In this document: positions 1 to 9,048 of the stretch, piece by piece
Layout of the letters: every line of letters starts with the position of its first letter
How positions within the stretch are numbered: the stretch's first letter is position 1
Source: Fundidesulfovibrio agrisoli
GTDB lineage: Bacteria; Desulfobacterota; Desulfovibrionia; Desulfovibrionales; Desulfovibrionaceae
Direction of reading: 5' to 3'
Assembly: GCF_022808715.1 (NCBI RefSeq)
Contig: NZ_JAKZKX010000015.1
Location: 2,648 to 66,647 of the forward strand
DNA: 64,000 nucleotides
Translations under genes and position numbers: made by a program
Notes under the pieces: model-generated
What the model was told of the DNA's origin: nothing
The model's database searches: none
Seen by the model: only the letters and a program-made list of their open reading frames with translations

Positions 1-255
1 ATTTTGTTTTGGGTGTGGGGTTTGGGGCCGGGGCCGCGGCGCGCGCCCCGCCGGGGGGCCGCCCCGCGGCCCATTTGGGAGTCCAGAGGGTCGAAGGCAG
101 GACTTCGTCCTTTGGCCGCCGGAGGCTCTCCTCATGATACATCTCGCAGGAACCAAACGCCGGAGCCGTGAAGAACAAGATGCCTCCGGCGGCCAAAGGG
201 AGTTCCTCCCTTTGGAATCCCGTATGGGGTTCTTCGCGGGGCGGGGAGGCCGGGG
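1..255. repeat. Hairpin-rich intergenic leader upstream of cbiG
   Basis: No gene is supported here. A perfect 18-bp inverted repeat lies at 109-126 and 182-199 (CCTTTGGCCGCCGGAGGC and its complement) with a 55-bp loop. A second perfect 9-bp stem at 193-201/207-215 shares the right arm, so the two structures are mutually exclusive. A small stem AGGAC/GTCCT lies near 98-110. No cobalamin riboswitch core was recognised. The style resembles the hairpin spacer at 14263-14490, which suggests a family of intergenic repeats. Confidence 0.5.
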
Positions 256-1290
256 GTGAGCGGGGGGACGGCGGTATACGCGCTCACGCCGCAGGGTGCG
301 GCGCTGGCGGTTCGGCTGGTCCGCGCTCTGGGCGGGGAGCTGTTTTTGCCCGCGCGCATGGCGGCGGATGCGCCGGGGGCGCATGGCTTCGCCTCGCTCA
401 CGGAGTTGGTTGGGGAAAACTTTCATGTGTATGCGGCCCATGTGTTCGTGGCGGCCTGCGGCATCGTGGTCCGGGCCGTGGCCCCGCACCTGCGCGGCAA
501 GGACGCCGACCCCGCCGTGGTGGTGCTGGACCAGGGCGGCCGCCACGCCGTGAGCCTGCTCTCCGGCCACCTGGGCGGCGCCAACGACCTGGCACGCGAG
601 GTGGCGCTGGTCTGCGGCGGCGAGGCCGTGATCACCACGGCCACGGATTGCGCGGGCCTGCCCTCCCTGGATGTGCTGGCCCGCGACAGCGGCCTGGCCA
701 TCGAGAATTTGGCGGCGGTCAAGGCCGTGAACGCGGCCCTGCTGGAGGGCCGCCCGGTGCAGCTCTTCGACCCGCAGGGCAGGCTTGCCGTGCCTGGGGA
801 GCACGCCGGGCTCTTCGAGTGGTTGGCAGCGCCCCACTTGTTGGACCTGGAGAGGCCCAGCGTGCTGGTGGACTGGCGCGCGGGCGGTGCCGGGCCGAAC
901 AGCCTGGCCCTGCGGCCCAAGGCGGTCGTCGCGGGGGTGGGCTGCCGCAAGGGCACGCAGGGGGCGGAGATCGTGAAGGCGCTGGCCCAGGCCTGCGCGG
1001 CGCGGGGCGTGGCCCTGGGCAGCGTGGGCGCGCTGGCCAGCATCGAGGCCAAGCGCGGCGAGCCCGGCCTGGCCGAGGCCGCCCGGGAGCTGGGCGCGGA
1101 GCTGATATTTTTCCAGGCTGGGGAACTGGCGGGGGTGGCCGTGCCCAACCCTTCGCCCATGCCCCTCAAACATGTCGGAGTGGAGAGCGTATGCGAGGCA
1201 GCCGCGATGCTTGCGGCCGGGACGGCGAAACTGCTGGCCCCCAAGAGAAAGACGCCCACGGTCACCGTGGCGCTGGCGCTCCGGGCATGA
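256..1290 (+). CDS. cbiG: CbiG, cobalt-precorrin-5A hydrolase
   Basis: CbiG opens the delta-lactone of cobalt-precorrin-5A, releasing acetaldehyde, in anaerobic (cobalt-early) cobalamin synthesis in the cytoplasm. The 344-residue product has the usual two-part layout: an N-terminal part with 'VYAAHVFVAACGIVVRA' and 'LSGHLGGANDLA', and a C-terminal part starting near residue 225 with 'VVAGVGCRKGT'. Length matches the family. The start is GTG at 256, because the product then begins directly with the family N-terminus (MSGGTAVYALTPQG). The stop overlaps the cbiH start in an ATGA, indicating translational coupling. The assignment is firm. Confidence 0.93.
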   Translation: MSGGTAVYALTPQGAALAVRLVRALGGELFLPARMAADAPGAHGFASLTELVGENFHVYAAHVFVAACGIVVRAVAPHLRGKDADPAVVVLDQGGRHAVSLLSGHLGGANDLAREVALVCGGEAVITTATDCAGLPSLDVLARDSGLAIENLAAVKAVNAALLEGRPVQLFDPQGRLAVPGEHAGLFEWLAAPHLLDLERPSVLVDWRAGGAGPNSLALRPKAVVAGVGCRKGTQGAEIVKALAQACAARGVALGSVGALASIEAKRGEPGLAEAARELGAELIFFQAGELAGVAVPNPSPMPLKHVGVESVCEAAAMLAAGTAKLLAPKRKTPTVTVALALRA

Positions 1291-2054
1291 AGCCGGGGCG
1301 TTTGAGCGTGGTGGGCCTCGGCCCCGGCGACCCCGGCCTGCTGGCCCCGCTGGCGGCCGAAGTGCTGGAACACGCGGCCGTGGTGGTGGGCTACGGCACC
1401 TATCTGGACCTGATCGACCCGGAGCTGCTGGCCCGCAAGGCCGTGATCTCCACGGGCATGATGGGCGAGGTGCAGCGCTGCGAAAAGGCCATCGACCGTG
1501 CCCTGGCCGGTGAGGACACGGTGGTGGTCTCCAGCGGTGACGCCGGGGTCTACGGCATGGCCGGGCTGGTGCTGGAGCTGCTGGAGGCGCGCGGCCTGCT
1601 GGAAACCGTGGAGTTCCAGGTCGTGCCGGGCATCCCCGCCGTTATCGGCGCGGCGGCCATCCTGGGCGCGCCCCTGACCCACGACTTCGCCTGCGTGAGC
1701 CTGAGCGACCTGCTCACCCCCTGGGAGCTCATCGAGAAGCGCCTGGACGCGGCCGCCTCGGCCGACTTCGTGATCGCGCTGTACAACCCCCGTTCCAAGA
1801 GGCGCAGCGGGCAACTGGCCCGGGCGCTGGAGATCATCGGCCGGCACGCCGACGCTCGGACCCCGGCGGGGCTGGTGCGCAACGCCTGGCGCGAGGGGCA
1901 GAGCGCTCTTTTGACAACGCTCGGCCAAATGGACCCCGAAGCGGCGGACATGCTCAGCATAGTGGTGGTGGGCAATTCCCAGACGCGCGTTGCGGGCGGC
2001 AGGATGCTCACGCCGCGCGGCTACGCCGGAAAATACGTCTTGGGGGGTCGTTGA
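1287..2054 (+). CDS. cbiH: CbiH/CobJ, precorrin-3B C17-methyltransferase
   Basis: This SAM-dependent tetrapyrrole methyltransferase methylates C17 and drives ring contraction of cobalt-precorrin-3. The 255-residue product has the family start 'LSVVGLGPGDPGLL', the 'SSGDAGVYGMAG' loop, 'VVPGIPAVIGAAAILGAPL' and the CobJ-type 'IALYNPRSKRR'. The ATG at 1287 lies inside the cbiG stop (ATGA), so the two form one operon. The reading frame stays open far upstream, but that part is antisense-like GC-rich sequence with no family similarity and is excluded. No neighbouring cbi genes follow, so the rest of the pathway must lie upstream or elsewhere. Confidence 0.94.
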   Translation: MKPGRLSVVGLGPGDPGLLAPLAAEVLEHAAVVVGYGTYLDLIDPELLARKAVISTGMMGEVQRCEKAIDRALAGEDTVVVSSGDAGVYGMAGLVLELLEARGLLETVEFQVVPGIPAVIGAAAILGAPLTHDFACVSLSDLLTPWELIEKRLDAAASADFVIALYNPRSKRRSGQLARALEIIGRHADARTPAGLVRNAWREGQSALLTTLGQMDPEAADMLSIVVVGNSQTRVAGGRMLTPRGYAGKYVLGGR

Positions 2055-2102
2055 GGCGCCTGGGCGCACTCTTCCAAGAGCGCAGATTTCTCGCAACGCG
2101 CC

Positions 2103-2132
2103 TTGACACGGGCTTGCATCTAAAAGTAAACC
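2103..2132 (+). promoter_or_regulatory. Putative sigma70 promoter of cytochrome c3
   Basis: A perfect -35 TTGACA at 2103-2108 is followed 18 bp later by a weak -10 candidate TAAACC at 2127-2132. The stretch downstream to the start codon is AT-rich, unlike the surroundings. Cytochrome c3 is normally abundant, so a strong separate promoter is expected. The -10 match is poor, so the exact element is uncertain. Confidence 0.45.
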
Positions 2133-2177
2133 CTATGTGAATTTTTTCATTCAACTTTTTGGTGAGGAGGTGGAAGG

Positions 2178-2588
2178 ATGAGGAAACCGTTATTTGTCAT
2201 GTTGGTGTGCGCCGCTCTGGTCGGCGTGTTCTGTCTGCCCGCTCTGTGGGCCGTCGAAGCCCCCAAGGACATGGTCCTGAAGCTGCCCGAGGGCACCGCG
2301 ACCAAGGCCCCGGTGAAGTTCGCCCACGCTGGCGCCGGTCACAAGGCCCTGGACTGCAAGGCTTGCCATCACAACTGGGACGGCAAGTCCGACAAGGGCA
2401 TGAAGTGCTCCGACAAGGGCTGCCACGACATCTTCGACCCTGCCAACAAGTCTGACGTGAAGAGCTTCTACAAGGCTTTCCACGACATGAACTCCACCAA
2501 GAGCTGCTTGGGCTGCCACAAGAAGGCCAAGGCCGACGGCAAGAACGCGCCGATCGCCTGCAACGCCTGCCATCCCGCTGCTCAGTAG
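2178..2588 (+). CDS. Tetraheme cytochrome c3 (class III)
   Basis: This is a periplasmic low-potential electron carrier that accepts electrons from hydrogenases and formate dehydrogenases and passes them to transmembrane redox complexes during sulfate respiration. The 136-residue precursor has a signal peptide (about residues 1-25, ending LPALWAVEA). It carries four heme attachment sites: CKACH, CSDKGCH (the CX4CH form typical of the second heme), CLGCH and CNACH, plus extra His residues for bis-His ligation. The ATG at 2178 follows a strong ribosome site (GGAGGTGGAAGG). The gene is monocistronic, with its own promoter region and terminator. It is one of the best taxonomic markers in the window. 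Confidence 0.95.
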   Translation: MRKPLFVMLVCAALVGVFCLPALWAVEAPKDMVLKLPEGTATKAPVKFAHAGAGHKALDCKACHHNWDGKSDKGMKCSDKGCHDIFDPANKSDVKSFYKAFHDMNSTKSCLGCHKKAKADGKNAPIACNACHPAAQ

Positions 2589-2597
2589 CGAACAACC

Positions 2598-2634
2598 CCG
2601 GCGCGGGCGGTTCGTCCGCCCGCGCCGGATTTTT
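2598..2634 (+). terminator. Rho-independent terminator of cytochrome c3
   Basis: A perfect 13-bp GC stem (2598-2610 with 2616-2628, loop TTCGT) is followed by A and five T residues. It starts 10 bp after the cytochrome stop codon. Confidence 0.9.
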
Positions 2635-2651
2635 CCCGCCTGGAGGGTCCC

Positions 2652-3890
2652 GTGGCCAACGCACCCGAAGACATCATCGAGTTGACCGACATCATCGAAC
2701 GCGGGCCGGGAGCACCCAAGGCCGACGCCTCCGCATCAGGGGGCGACCTGAACTTCGAGCGCGAGCTGGAAGACCTTTTCTCTGACACCGCCGAGCCGGC
2801 CGGAACGAAGGCCTCCGACGCGATGCCCGGGTTCGACGGGCTGGACCTGCCCGACGAAACGGGCATACCCGGCGAGGACATCGACCTGGACGGTCTGGAC
2901 GCCCTGCTGGCCGAGGCGGGCAAATCCCCCTCCACCGCGGCCAAGCTCGAAATCCCCGACGACTTCATGGACATGGCCCTGGGCGCGCAGGCCCACGAGC
3001 CCGCCGCGAGCGCGGCTGCGTTCGCATCGGCCCCCGCCTCCGAGGAAGCCAAGCTGGCCCTCGAGGCCCTGACCGCCCGCCTGGACACCCTTGAAGCCAA
3101 ATTTTCCGGCCTGGGCGAAACCCTCGCCCAGACCTTCATGCCCATGGTGGACGAGGCCCTGGCCGGGTTCAAGGCCGGGCTGCCCGCCATGCCGGACGCC
3201 GGAGAGCTGGAATCCCGCCTGGATGCCAAGCTCGAGGAGCGCCTGGATTCCCTGAAGCAGGAGCTGGCCCCCGCCCCCGTAGCCGAGCCCCTGGACACCG
3301 CCGCCCTGATGGCCGACGTGGACGCCCGCCTGGAAGCCCTGAAGGGTGAAATTTCCGAAGCCGCCGCCATGGCCGAAACGGCCGCCCCCGTGGACCCCGT
3401 CCCCCTCGTGGCGGAGCTGGGCGAGCGCCTCGAGGCCGACATCGCGGCCCTGAGCGGGCGCGTCGACGAGCTTTCCGGGGCGCAGGCCGCCGCGCCTGTC
3501 GCCGCCGCACCGGCCGACCAGACGGACCTGCTGGCCGAGGTTGACGCCCGGTTGGAGGTCTTCAAGGCCGAGGCCGCGTCCCAGGCCGACGCCCTGGGCG
3601 AGCGCATGAGCGCCGAGTTGGACGAGATCCGCCAGGGCCTGGCCGCTCTGGAGGCCCGCATCGGCGCGCTGGAAGCAACTCCCGAACCCGCTCCCTTCCC
3701 GGAAATCTCCGAGGAGGACGTTCCTGCCTCTGAAACCGCGGGGCCGGACCTCTCGAACCTGGTGACCCAGGACGCGCTGGACGCCCTGCGCCAGGAGCTA
3801 CTGGCCGAGATCGGCCGCACCGTGCCCGCCGCCGCCGCCCAGATCATCCGCGAGGAGATCAGGGCCCTCGTGCAGGAAATGGGCGAATAG
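2652..3890 (+). CDS. Acidic coiled-coil protein of unknown function
   Basis: I do not recognise a family. The 412-residue product is strongly acidic and Ala/Glu/Leu rich, with no signal peptide or membrane segment. It begins with 'DIIELTDIIERG', followed by an acidic disordered part to about residue 120. Several related modules follow of the form 'DARLEALKGEI', 'DARLEVFKAEA' and 'ERLEADIAALSGRVDEL', spaced by Pro/Ala linkers, which predict repeated coiled-coil helices. The start is GTG at 2652 with TGGAGG at 2641. A 33-bp gap separates it from the large activase downstream, so the two may be cotranscribed. A scaffold or adaptor role would be a guess. Confidence 0.7.
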   Translation: MANAPEDIIELTDIIERGPGAPKADASASGGDLNFERELEDLFSDTAEPAGTKASDAMPGFDGLDLPDETGIPGEDIDLDGLDALLAEAGKSPSTAAKLEIPDDFMDMALGAQAHEPAASAAAFASAPASEEAKLALEALTARLDTLEAKFSGLGETLAQTFMPMVDEALAGFKAGLPAMPDAGELESRLDAKLEERLDSLKQELAPAPVAEPLDTAALMADVDARLEALKGEISEAAAMAETAAPVDPVPLVAELGERLEADIAALSGRVDELSGAQAAAPVAAAPADQTDLLAEVDARLEVFKAEAASQADALGERMSAELDEIRQGLAALEARIGALEATPEPAPFPEISEEDVPASETAGPDLSNLVTQDALDALRQELLAEIGRTVPAAAAQIIREEIRALVQEMGE

Positions 3891-3923
3891 GGACGCAACG
3901 CCGGTCTTTCCCGGAATCCGTTC

Positions 3924-6900
3924 ATGCCACGCGCCCCCCGGGACGCCATCGGCCTCTGTCTGGGGGCCTCCTCCATATCCTTCGCCCTGGTGTGCGCCGA
4001 GGCGGACGGGGTTCGCCTTGCGCGGGGCGGTTCCGTGCCCCACAACGGCGATCCCGCCAGCACCCTGCTGAGCGTTCTCGAATCCATTCCCAACTGGCGC
4101 GAGCTGCCCCTGGCCGCCACCGGCAGGCGGCTGCGCGCCATGGTGTCACTGCCGTCGCTCAGCGAGCCCGAGGCCGTGGAGCTGGCCGCCGCGCACGCCC
4201 TGGGCGGGGCCGGGGCCGTCACGGTGCTCAGCGTGGGCGGCGAGACGTTCATGGCCTACGGCCTGGACGCCCACGGCAAGGTGCGTTCCATCCAGTCCGG
4301 CAACAAGTGCGCCTCGGGCACGGGGGAGTTCCTGCTGCAGCAACTGGGGCGCATGGGCCTCGCCGTGGAGGATCTCTCCAGCATGGACCATGCGGCCGAG
4401 CCCCACGCGGTGTCCGGGCGCTGCTCCGTTTTCTGCAAGTCGGACTGCACCCACGCCCTGAACAAGGGCGCGCACAGGCAGGAGGTGGTGGCCGGGCTCG
4501 GCCGCATGATGGCGGGCAAATGCCTGGAGCTGCTCACGCGCATGCCCGTGCAGCGCGTGCTGCTGGCGGGCGGTTGCGCGGCCAACCCCTACCTGCTGCG
4601 CTTCCTGCGCGAGGAGTTGCCCGGCTTGGAAGCGCCGGAGAACGCGGCCTGGTTCGAGGCCACGGGCGCGGCCCTCTGGGCGCTGGACCACGCCGGGCCT
4701 GTTGGCGGCGCGAAGATTTTCGCCCCGCGCGAAGGGAGCTTCGTCCGGCTCGGGCCGCTCTCGGAGGCGCTGCCCCTGGTGGAGTTCAAAGAACACCCCC
4801 GGGGCCGGGCCAGGGAGGGCGATGTCGTCCTGGTGGGCCTGGATGTCGGCTCCACCACCACCAAGGGCGTGGTGGTGCGCCGCGGCGACCGGGGGGTGCT
4901 GGCCGGGGAGTATCTGCGCACGGAGGGCGACCCCGTCGGGGCCTCCCGCCGCGTTTACGCCAGCCTCGCCGCGCAACTTGGGGCGCCGGTGCGCATCGTG
5001 GGCCTTGGCGTCACGGGCTCGGGGCGGGCCATCGCGGCCTTGCACGCCTCGGCCACGGCGGCCATCAACGAGATCGTGGCCCACGCCGCCGCAGCCCTGC
5101 ACTACGACCCCGCCGTGGACACCATCTTCGAGATCGGCGGGCAGGACGCCAAGTACACCAGCCTGAGCGCCGGGCGGCCCTGCGACTCCGCCATGAACGA
5201 GGCCTGCAGCGCGGGCACGGGCTCCTTCCTGGAGGAGTCCGCGCGGGAGTCCCTGGGCGTGCCCACGGACGCCATCGCGGAGCTGGCCCTGGCGGCCGGG
5301 AGCACCCCCAACTTCAACGACCAGTGCGCGGCATTCATCGGCTCGGACATCAAGCTGGCCGTGCAGGAGGGCCTGCCCCTGGAGGACATCCTGGCCGGGC
5401 TGGTGCACTCCGTGTGCCTGAACTACGTGAGCCGGGTCATGGGCAGCCGCCCCGTGGGGGAGCGCGTGTTCATGCAGGGCGGGGTCTGCTACAACCGGGC
5501 CGTGCCCGCGGCCATGGCCATGCTCACGGGCAAGCGCGTGGTGGTGCCGCCGGACCCCGGGCTCATGGGCGCGCTGGGCGTGGCCCTGGAGGTGGAAGCG
5601 CGCATAGCGCGCGGCCTGCTGGCGCAAGGAACGTTCGATCTGGACGAACTGGCCGCGCGGGAGGCCCGCCAGCGCGAGCCCTTCACCTGCCGGGGCGGCA
5701 AGGGCGGCCAGCACGGGTGCGACCGGGGCTGCCGCATCGCCCGCATCGAGGTGGGCGGGACCGTGCATCCCTTCGGGGGCATCTGCAACCGCTTCGAGAA
5801 CCTGCGCCAGGGCCGCTCCCCGGACGCCGCCGCGCTGGACCTGGTCATGGCCAGGCACCGCCGCGTCTTCCGCAGCCTGGAGCCGCCCGCGCAAGGACGG
5901 CAGGTGGTGGGGCTCAACCGCTCCTATCTGGTGAACACCTATTTCCCGCTGTTCGACGCCTTCTTCAAGGAGCTGGGCTACGGGGTGCTTCTGCCGGAAC
6001 GTGCCGACCCCGAAGGCGTGAAACGCCGTGGCGCGGCCCTGTGCTACCCCGGCGAGCTGGCCCACGGCTTCATGGCCGACCTGCTGGCCCGCAAGCCCGA
6101 GGCTGTGTTCCTGCCGCACATCAGCGGCGTGCCGGGCGAGCCTGGCCAGGCCACGTCCTGCACCTGCGTGCTGCTGCAAGGCGAGCCCTTCTACCTGAGC
6201 AGCGCCTTCGGCGAGCTGGCCGCCTACGGCCCCAGGCTCTTGCGCCCCACGCTGGACTTCACGCGCGGTCTGGAGGCGGCGGAGAAAGCCATGCTGGGGG
6301 CCGCGCGGGGCCTGGGCGCGGATGCGCGGACCGCGCGCCGGGCCTTCGCCGCCGGTGTGGAGGCGCAGCGCGCCTGCCGGGCGGACCTGGAGCAAATGGG
6401 CCGGGAGGCGCTGGAGAGGCTGGAGCAGGGCGACGGGGCGGTCCCGGGCGTGGTGCTCTTCGGCCGGGCCTACAACGCCTTCGCCCCGGAGGCCAACAAG
6501 GCCGTGCCCGAGAAGCTGGCCACGCGCGGGGCCATGGTCATCCCCTGCGACATCCTGCCCCTGCCTCCGGGCTTGCGGCCGGAGCCGTCCGTTTATTGGG
6601 GCCAGGGGAGGGTCATCCTCCAGGCGGCCCAGGCCGTGCGCCGCCACCCGGGCCTCTACGGGGCCTACGTCACCAACTTCTCCTGCGGGCCGGATTCCTT
6701 CCTGCTGGGCTACTTCCGCGACGAGATGGGCGCCAAGCCCTCCCTGACCCTGGAACTGGACAGCCACACCGCCGACGCCGGGCTGGAGACGCGGCTGGAG
6801 GCCTTCCTGGACATCGCCGCGAGCCACAGGCGCGGCAACGGGACCGGGAGGGCAGCCCCGGCGCAGGGTTCCGCGCCCCTCTCCACCCCGAAAGCGGGCT

Positions 6901-8225
6901 GCGTCCTGGAAGCGAACAGCGGACGGCCCGGCGTGGTGGACTCCCAGGGGCGCTGGCTGCCTCTGACCCATGAGCGCGTGCGCCTGGCGCTGCCCAGCAT
7001 GAACCCTTACGGCACGGCCCTGGCGGCGCGCGCCCTGGAAGGCATGGGCATCCGCTGCGTGGGCCTGCCCCCGGCCGACGAGGAGGCCCTCAAGCGCGGG
7101 CGGGGCAACTCCTCCTGCAAGGAGTGCCTGCCCCTGCAGCTCACGGTGGGCACCCTGCTGGACTACCTGGAGAAGCGCCCGGACGGCGAGGTCACGGCCT
7201 ATTTCATGCCCGGGGCCCAGGGGCCGTGCCGCTTCGGGCAGTACAACGAGTTCACGGCCAGGATGCTGGCCAGGCGGGGCATCCCCGACGCCGTGGTGCT
7301 CACCCCGCTGGCCGACACGGGCTACGCGGGGCTGTCGAACAGCGCCACCCTGGGCATCTGGCGCGGGCTGGTGCTGGGCGATTTCCTGGACGAGGTCCGG
7401 GCCGTGCTCCTGGCCGCCGCCAGGGACCCTCGGGAGGCCGAGGCCGAATTCGAAAAGGAGCTCGGCGCCATGCTCCAGGCCATGGGCCTGCCCTGGAAAC
7501 GCGCCCTGGCCCGCCTGGGCGAGAGCGCCGGACGGCTGGCGCGCATCCCCCTGCGCCTGCCCGCGATGGAGACCCCGACCGTCTCGCTGCTGGGCGAAAT
7601 CTTCGTGCGCAACGACCCCATCTCCCGCCAGCGGCTGGTGGAGCGCCTGGCCGCCAAGGGCATCGCCGCGCGCACCGCGCCGGTGCACGAGTGGGTCTTC
7701 TACACGGACTGGCTCCAGAACGAGGGGCACACCGCGCCCCCGGGTATCGGCGGGCGCATCCGCCAGTGGGTGAAGCGCAGGGCCTACCGCCAGATCCGCG
7801 CGGCGCTCGCCCCATCTGGGCTGGTGCGGGGCCACACGCCGGACATCCCGGCCCTGGTTCGCGCCGGGCGGCGCTTTCTCACGCCCGCGCTCACCGGGGA
7901 GGCCATCCTCACCGTGGGCGGGGCCTTCCATGAGATGCTGGCCCCTGCCTGCGGGATTGTCTCCATCGGCCCGTTCGGCTGCATGCCCGCGCGACTGAGC
8001 GAGGCCTTGCTGGCCGACGCCTTCAACACCACCACCCTCGCGGAGCTCTATCCTGAGCGGGTCCGCGCGCTGCCCGAAAGCGAGCTGGGCAGCCTGCCCT
8101 TCCTGGCGCTGGAGACCGACGGCAACCCCTTCCCCCAGCTCATCGAGGCCCGGCTGGAGGCCTTCTGCCTGCAGGCGCTGCGGCTGCACGAGGCGGCCCT
8201 CAAGCGCCCGCAACGCGCCCCGTAA
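3924..8225 (+). CDS. Double-ASKHA acyl-CoA dehydratase activase-like protein
   Basis: The 1433-residue protein belongs to the BadF/BadG/BcrA/BcrD (ASKHA ATPase) activase family, whose members use ATP to push electrons into radical 2-hydroxyacyl-CoA dehydratases or benzoyl-CoA reductases. Two ATPase units are visible. The first (about 1-270) has a degenerate phosphate loop but carries 'SGNKCASGTGEF' and a Cys pair in 'SVFCKSDCTHALNKG'. The second (about 305-570) has the intact 'GLDVGSTTTKG' loop and 'NEACSAGTGSF'. A long DUF2229-like part follows ('GLNRSYLVNTYFPLFDAFF') with dehydratase-like Cys motifs. The physiological substrate of these large fused forms is not known to me. No dehydratase partner lies nearby. 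Confidence 0.85.
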   Translation: MPRAPRDAIGLCLGASSISFALVCAEADGVRLARGGSVPHNGDPASTLLSVLESIPNWRELPLAATGRRLRAMVSLPSLSEPEAVELAAAHALGGAGAVTVLSVGGETFMAYGLDAHGKVRSIQSGNKCASGTGEFLLQQLGRMGLAVEDLSSMDHAAEPHAVSGRCSVFCKSDCTHALNKGAHRQEVVAGLGRMMAGKCLELLTRMPVQRVLLAGGCAANPYLLRFLREELPGLEAPENAAWFEATGAALWALDHAGPVGGAKIFAPREGSFVRLGPLSEALPLVEFKEHPRGRAREGDVVLVGLDVGSTTTKGVVVRRGDRGVLAGEYLRTEGDPVGASRRVYASLAAQLGAPVRIVGLGVTGSGRAIAALHASATAAINEIVAHAAAALHYDPAVDTIFEIGGQDAKYTSLSAGRPCDSAMNEACSAGTGSFLEESARESLGVPTDAIAELALAAGSTPNFNDQCAAFIGSDIKLAVQEGLPLEDILAGLVHSVCLNYVSRVMGSRPVGERVFMQGGVCYNRAVPAAMAMLTGKRVVVPPDPGLMGALGVALEVEARIARGLLAQGTFDLDELAAREARQREPFTCRGGKGGQHGCDRGCRIARIEVGGTVHPFGGICNRFENLRQGRSPDAAALDLVMARHRRVFRSLEPPAQGRQVVGLNRSYLVNTYFPLFDAFFKELGYGVLLPERADPEGVKRRGAALCYPGELAHGFMADLLARKPEAVFLPHISGVPGEPGQATSCTCVLLQGEPFYLSSAFGELAAYGPRLLRPTLDFTRGLEAAEKAMLGAARGLGADARTARRAFAAGVEAQRACRADLEQMGREALERLEQGDGAVPGVVLFGRAYNAFAPEANKAVPEKLATRGAMVIPCDILPLPPGLRPEPSVYWGQGRVILQAAQAVRRHPGLYGAYVTNFSCGPDSFLLGYFRDEMGAKPSLTLELDSHTADAGLETRLEAFLDIAASHRRGNGTGRAAPAQGSAPLSTPKAGCVLEANSGRPGVVDSQGRWLPLTHERVRLALPSMNPYGTALAARALEGMGIRCVGLPPADEEALKRGRGNSSCKECLPLQLTVGTLLDYLEKRPDGEVTAYFMPGAQGPCRFGQYNEFTARMLARRGIPDAVVLTPLADTGYAGLSNSATLGIWRGLVLGDFLDEVRAVLLAAARDPREAEAEFEKELGAMLQAMGLPWKRALARLGESAGRLARIPLRLPAMETPTVSLLGEIFVRNDPISRQRLVERLAAKGIAARTAPVHEWVFYTDWLQNEGHTAPPGIGGRIRQWVKRRAYRQIRAALAPSGLVRGHTPDIPALVRAGRRFLTPALTGEAILTVGGAFHEMLAPACGIVSIGPFGCMPARLSEALLADAFNTTTLAELYPERVRALPESELGSLPFLALETDGNPFPQLIEARLEAFCLQALRLHEAALKRPQRAP

Positions 8226-8238
8226 CACATCCGTAACA
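8222..8238 (+). promoter_or_regulatory. Putative Pho box: GTAACA direct repeats
   Basis: Two GTAACA copies at 8222-8227 and 8233-8238 are spaced exactly 11 bp, the helical period used by PhoB/PhoP half-sites. A related GTAAC occurs at 8279-8283. They lie just upstream of the phosphate regulator operon, and the first overlaps the stop codon of the preceding gene. The repeat is seen in the sequence; the PhoB link is inferred from position and spacing. Confidence 0.4.
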
Positions 8239-8353
8239 TTCCGTCCGGCGCCCGTCCTTGCGCTTTTCCGGGGGAAATGTAACCGGATCGCCATAATGTC
8301 ATCATGGCTTCGTCACGGTGCCGTGATGTATGGCCCCAGCGGAGGGTATGGCA

Positions 8354-9037
8354 ATGACCAAGGAAAGCGTGCTGCTGGTGGAAGACGACGAGGACATCCT
8401 CCAGTTGCTTGAATACAATTTTCAGAACGCCGGGTTCGCGGTGACGACATCGCGCGACGGACTGGACGCCCTGACGCGCATCCGCCGCCAGCGCCCGGAC
8501 CTGGTCCTCTTGGACATCATGCTGCCCGGGGCCGACGGCTTCGAGGTCTGCCGCAGCATCAAGCGCGACCCCAAGACCGCCCAGGTGCCGGTCATCATGC
8601 TCACGGCCAGGGGCGAAGAGGTGGACCGCATCGTGGGCCTGGAGCTGGGCGCGGACGACTACGTGGTCAAGCCCTTCAGCCCCAGGGAGCTCATCCTGCG
8701 GGCCAGGGCCGTGCTCAAGCGCCTGAGCCCCGAGGCCCCGGCCAAGCAGGTGCTGCGCAAGGACGGCCTCAGCGTGGACATGGACGCCCACCGCGCCGAG
8801 GCCCAGGGCCAGGAGATCCCGCTCACGGCCACCGAGTTCAAGCTGCTGGCCGAGCTTTTCAGGAGCCAGGGCCGCGTGCTCACGCGCGATCAGCTGCTCA
8901 ACACCGTCTGGGGCTACGAGTTCGAGGGCTACGCCCGCACCGTCGACACCCACGTGCGCCGCCTGCGCCAGAAACTGGGCCACTATTCCGAAATGATCGA
9001 GACCGTGCGCGGCGTGGGCTACCGCTTCAAGGAGTAG
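8354..9037 (+). CDS. phoB: PhoB-like response regulator
   Basis: This is a cytoplasmic OmpR/PhoB-type transcription factor activated by phosphorylation under phosphate limitation. The 227-residue product has a receiver domain (acidic pocket 'EDDED', phospho-acceptor Asp54 in 'LLDIMLPG', 'VKPFSPREL') and a C-terminal winged helix ('LTATEFKLLAELF', 'RTVDTHVRRLRQKLG', 'RGVGYRF'). I chose the ATG at 8354 because GGAGG at 8341-8345 is 8 bp upstream; the ATG at 8348 is too close. It is followed after 11 bp by its kinase, and pstB and phoU complete the operon, which supports the phosphate role. Confidence 0.88.
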   Translation: MTKESVLLVEDDEDILQLLEYNFQNAGFAVTTSRDGLDALTRIRRQRPDLVLLDIMLPGADGFEVCRSIKRDPKTAQVPVIMLTARGEEVDRIVGLELGADDYVVKPFSPRELILRARAVLKRLSPEAPAKQVLRKDGLSVDMDAHRAEAQGQEIPLTATEFKLLAELFRSQGRVLTRDQLLNTVWGYEFEGYARTVDTHVRRLRQKLGHYSEMIETVRGVGYRFKE

Positions 9038-9048
9038 GGGACCGGGCC

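Noticed and set aside
1-255. Cobalamin riboswitch upstream of cbiG
   Set aside because: The expected B12-box core (GCCACTG type) was not found on either strand; only inverted repeats are present.
168-1286. Upstream extension of the cbiH reading frame
   Set aside because: Arg/Gly-rich out-of-frame translation of cbiG; cbiH homology begins at the ATG at 1287.
4146-8294. Very long open frame on the minus strand opposite the activase gene
   Set aside because: It mirrors the codon phase of the real gene; the His/Gln/Gly-rich translation has no family signature and arises from high third-position GC.
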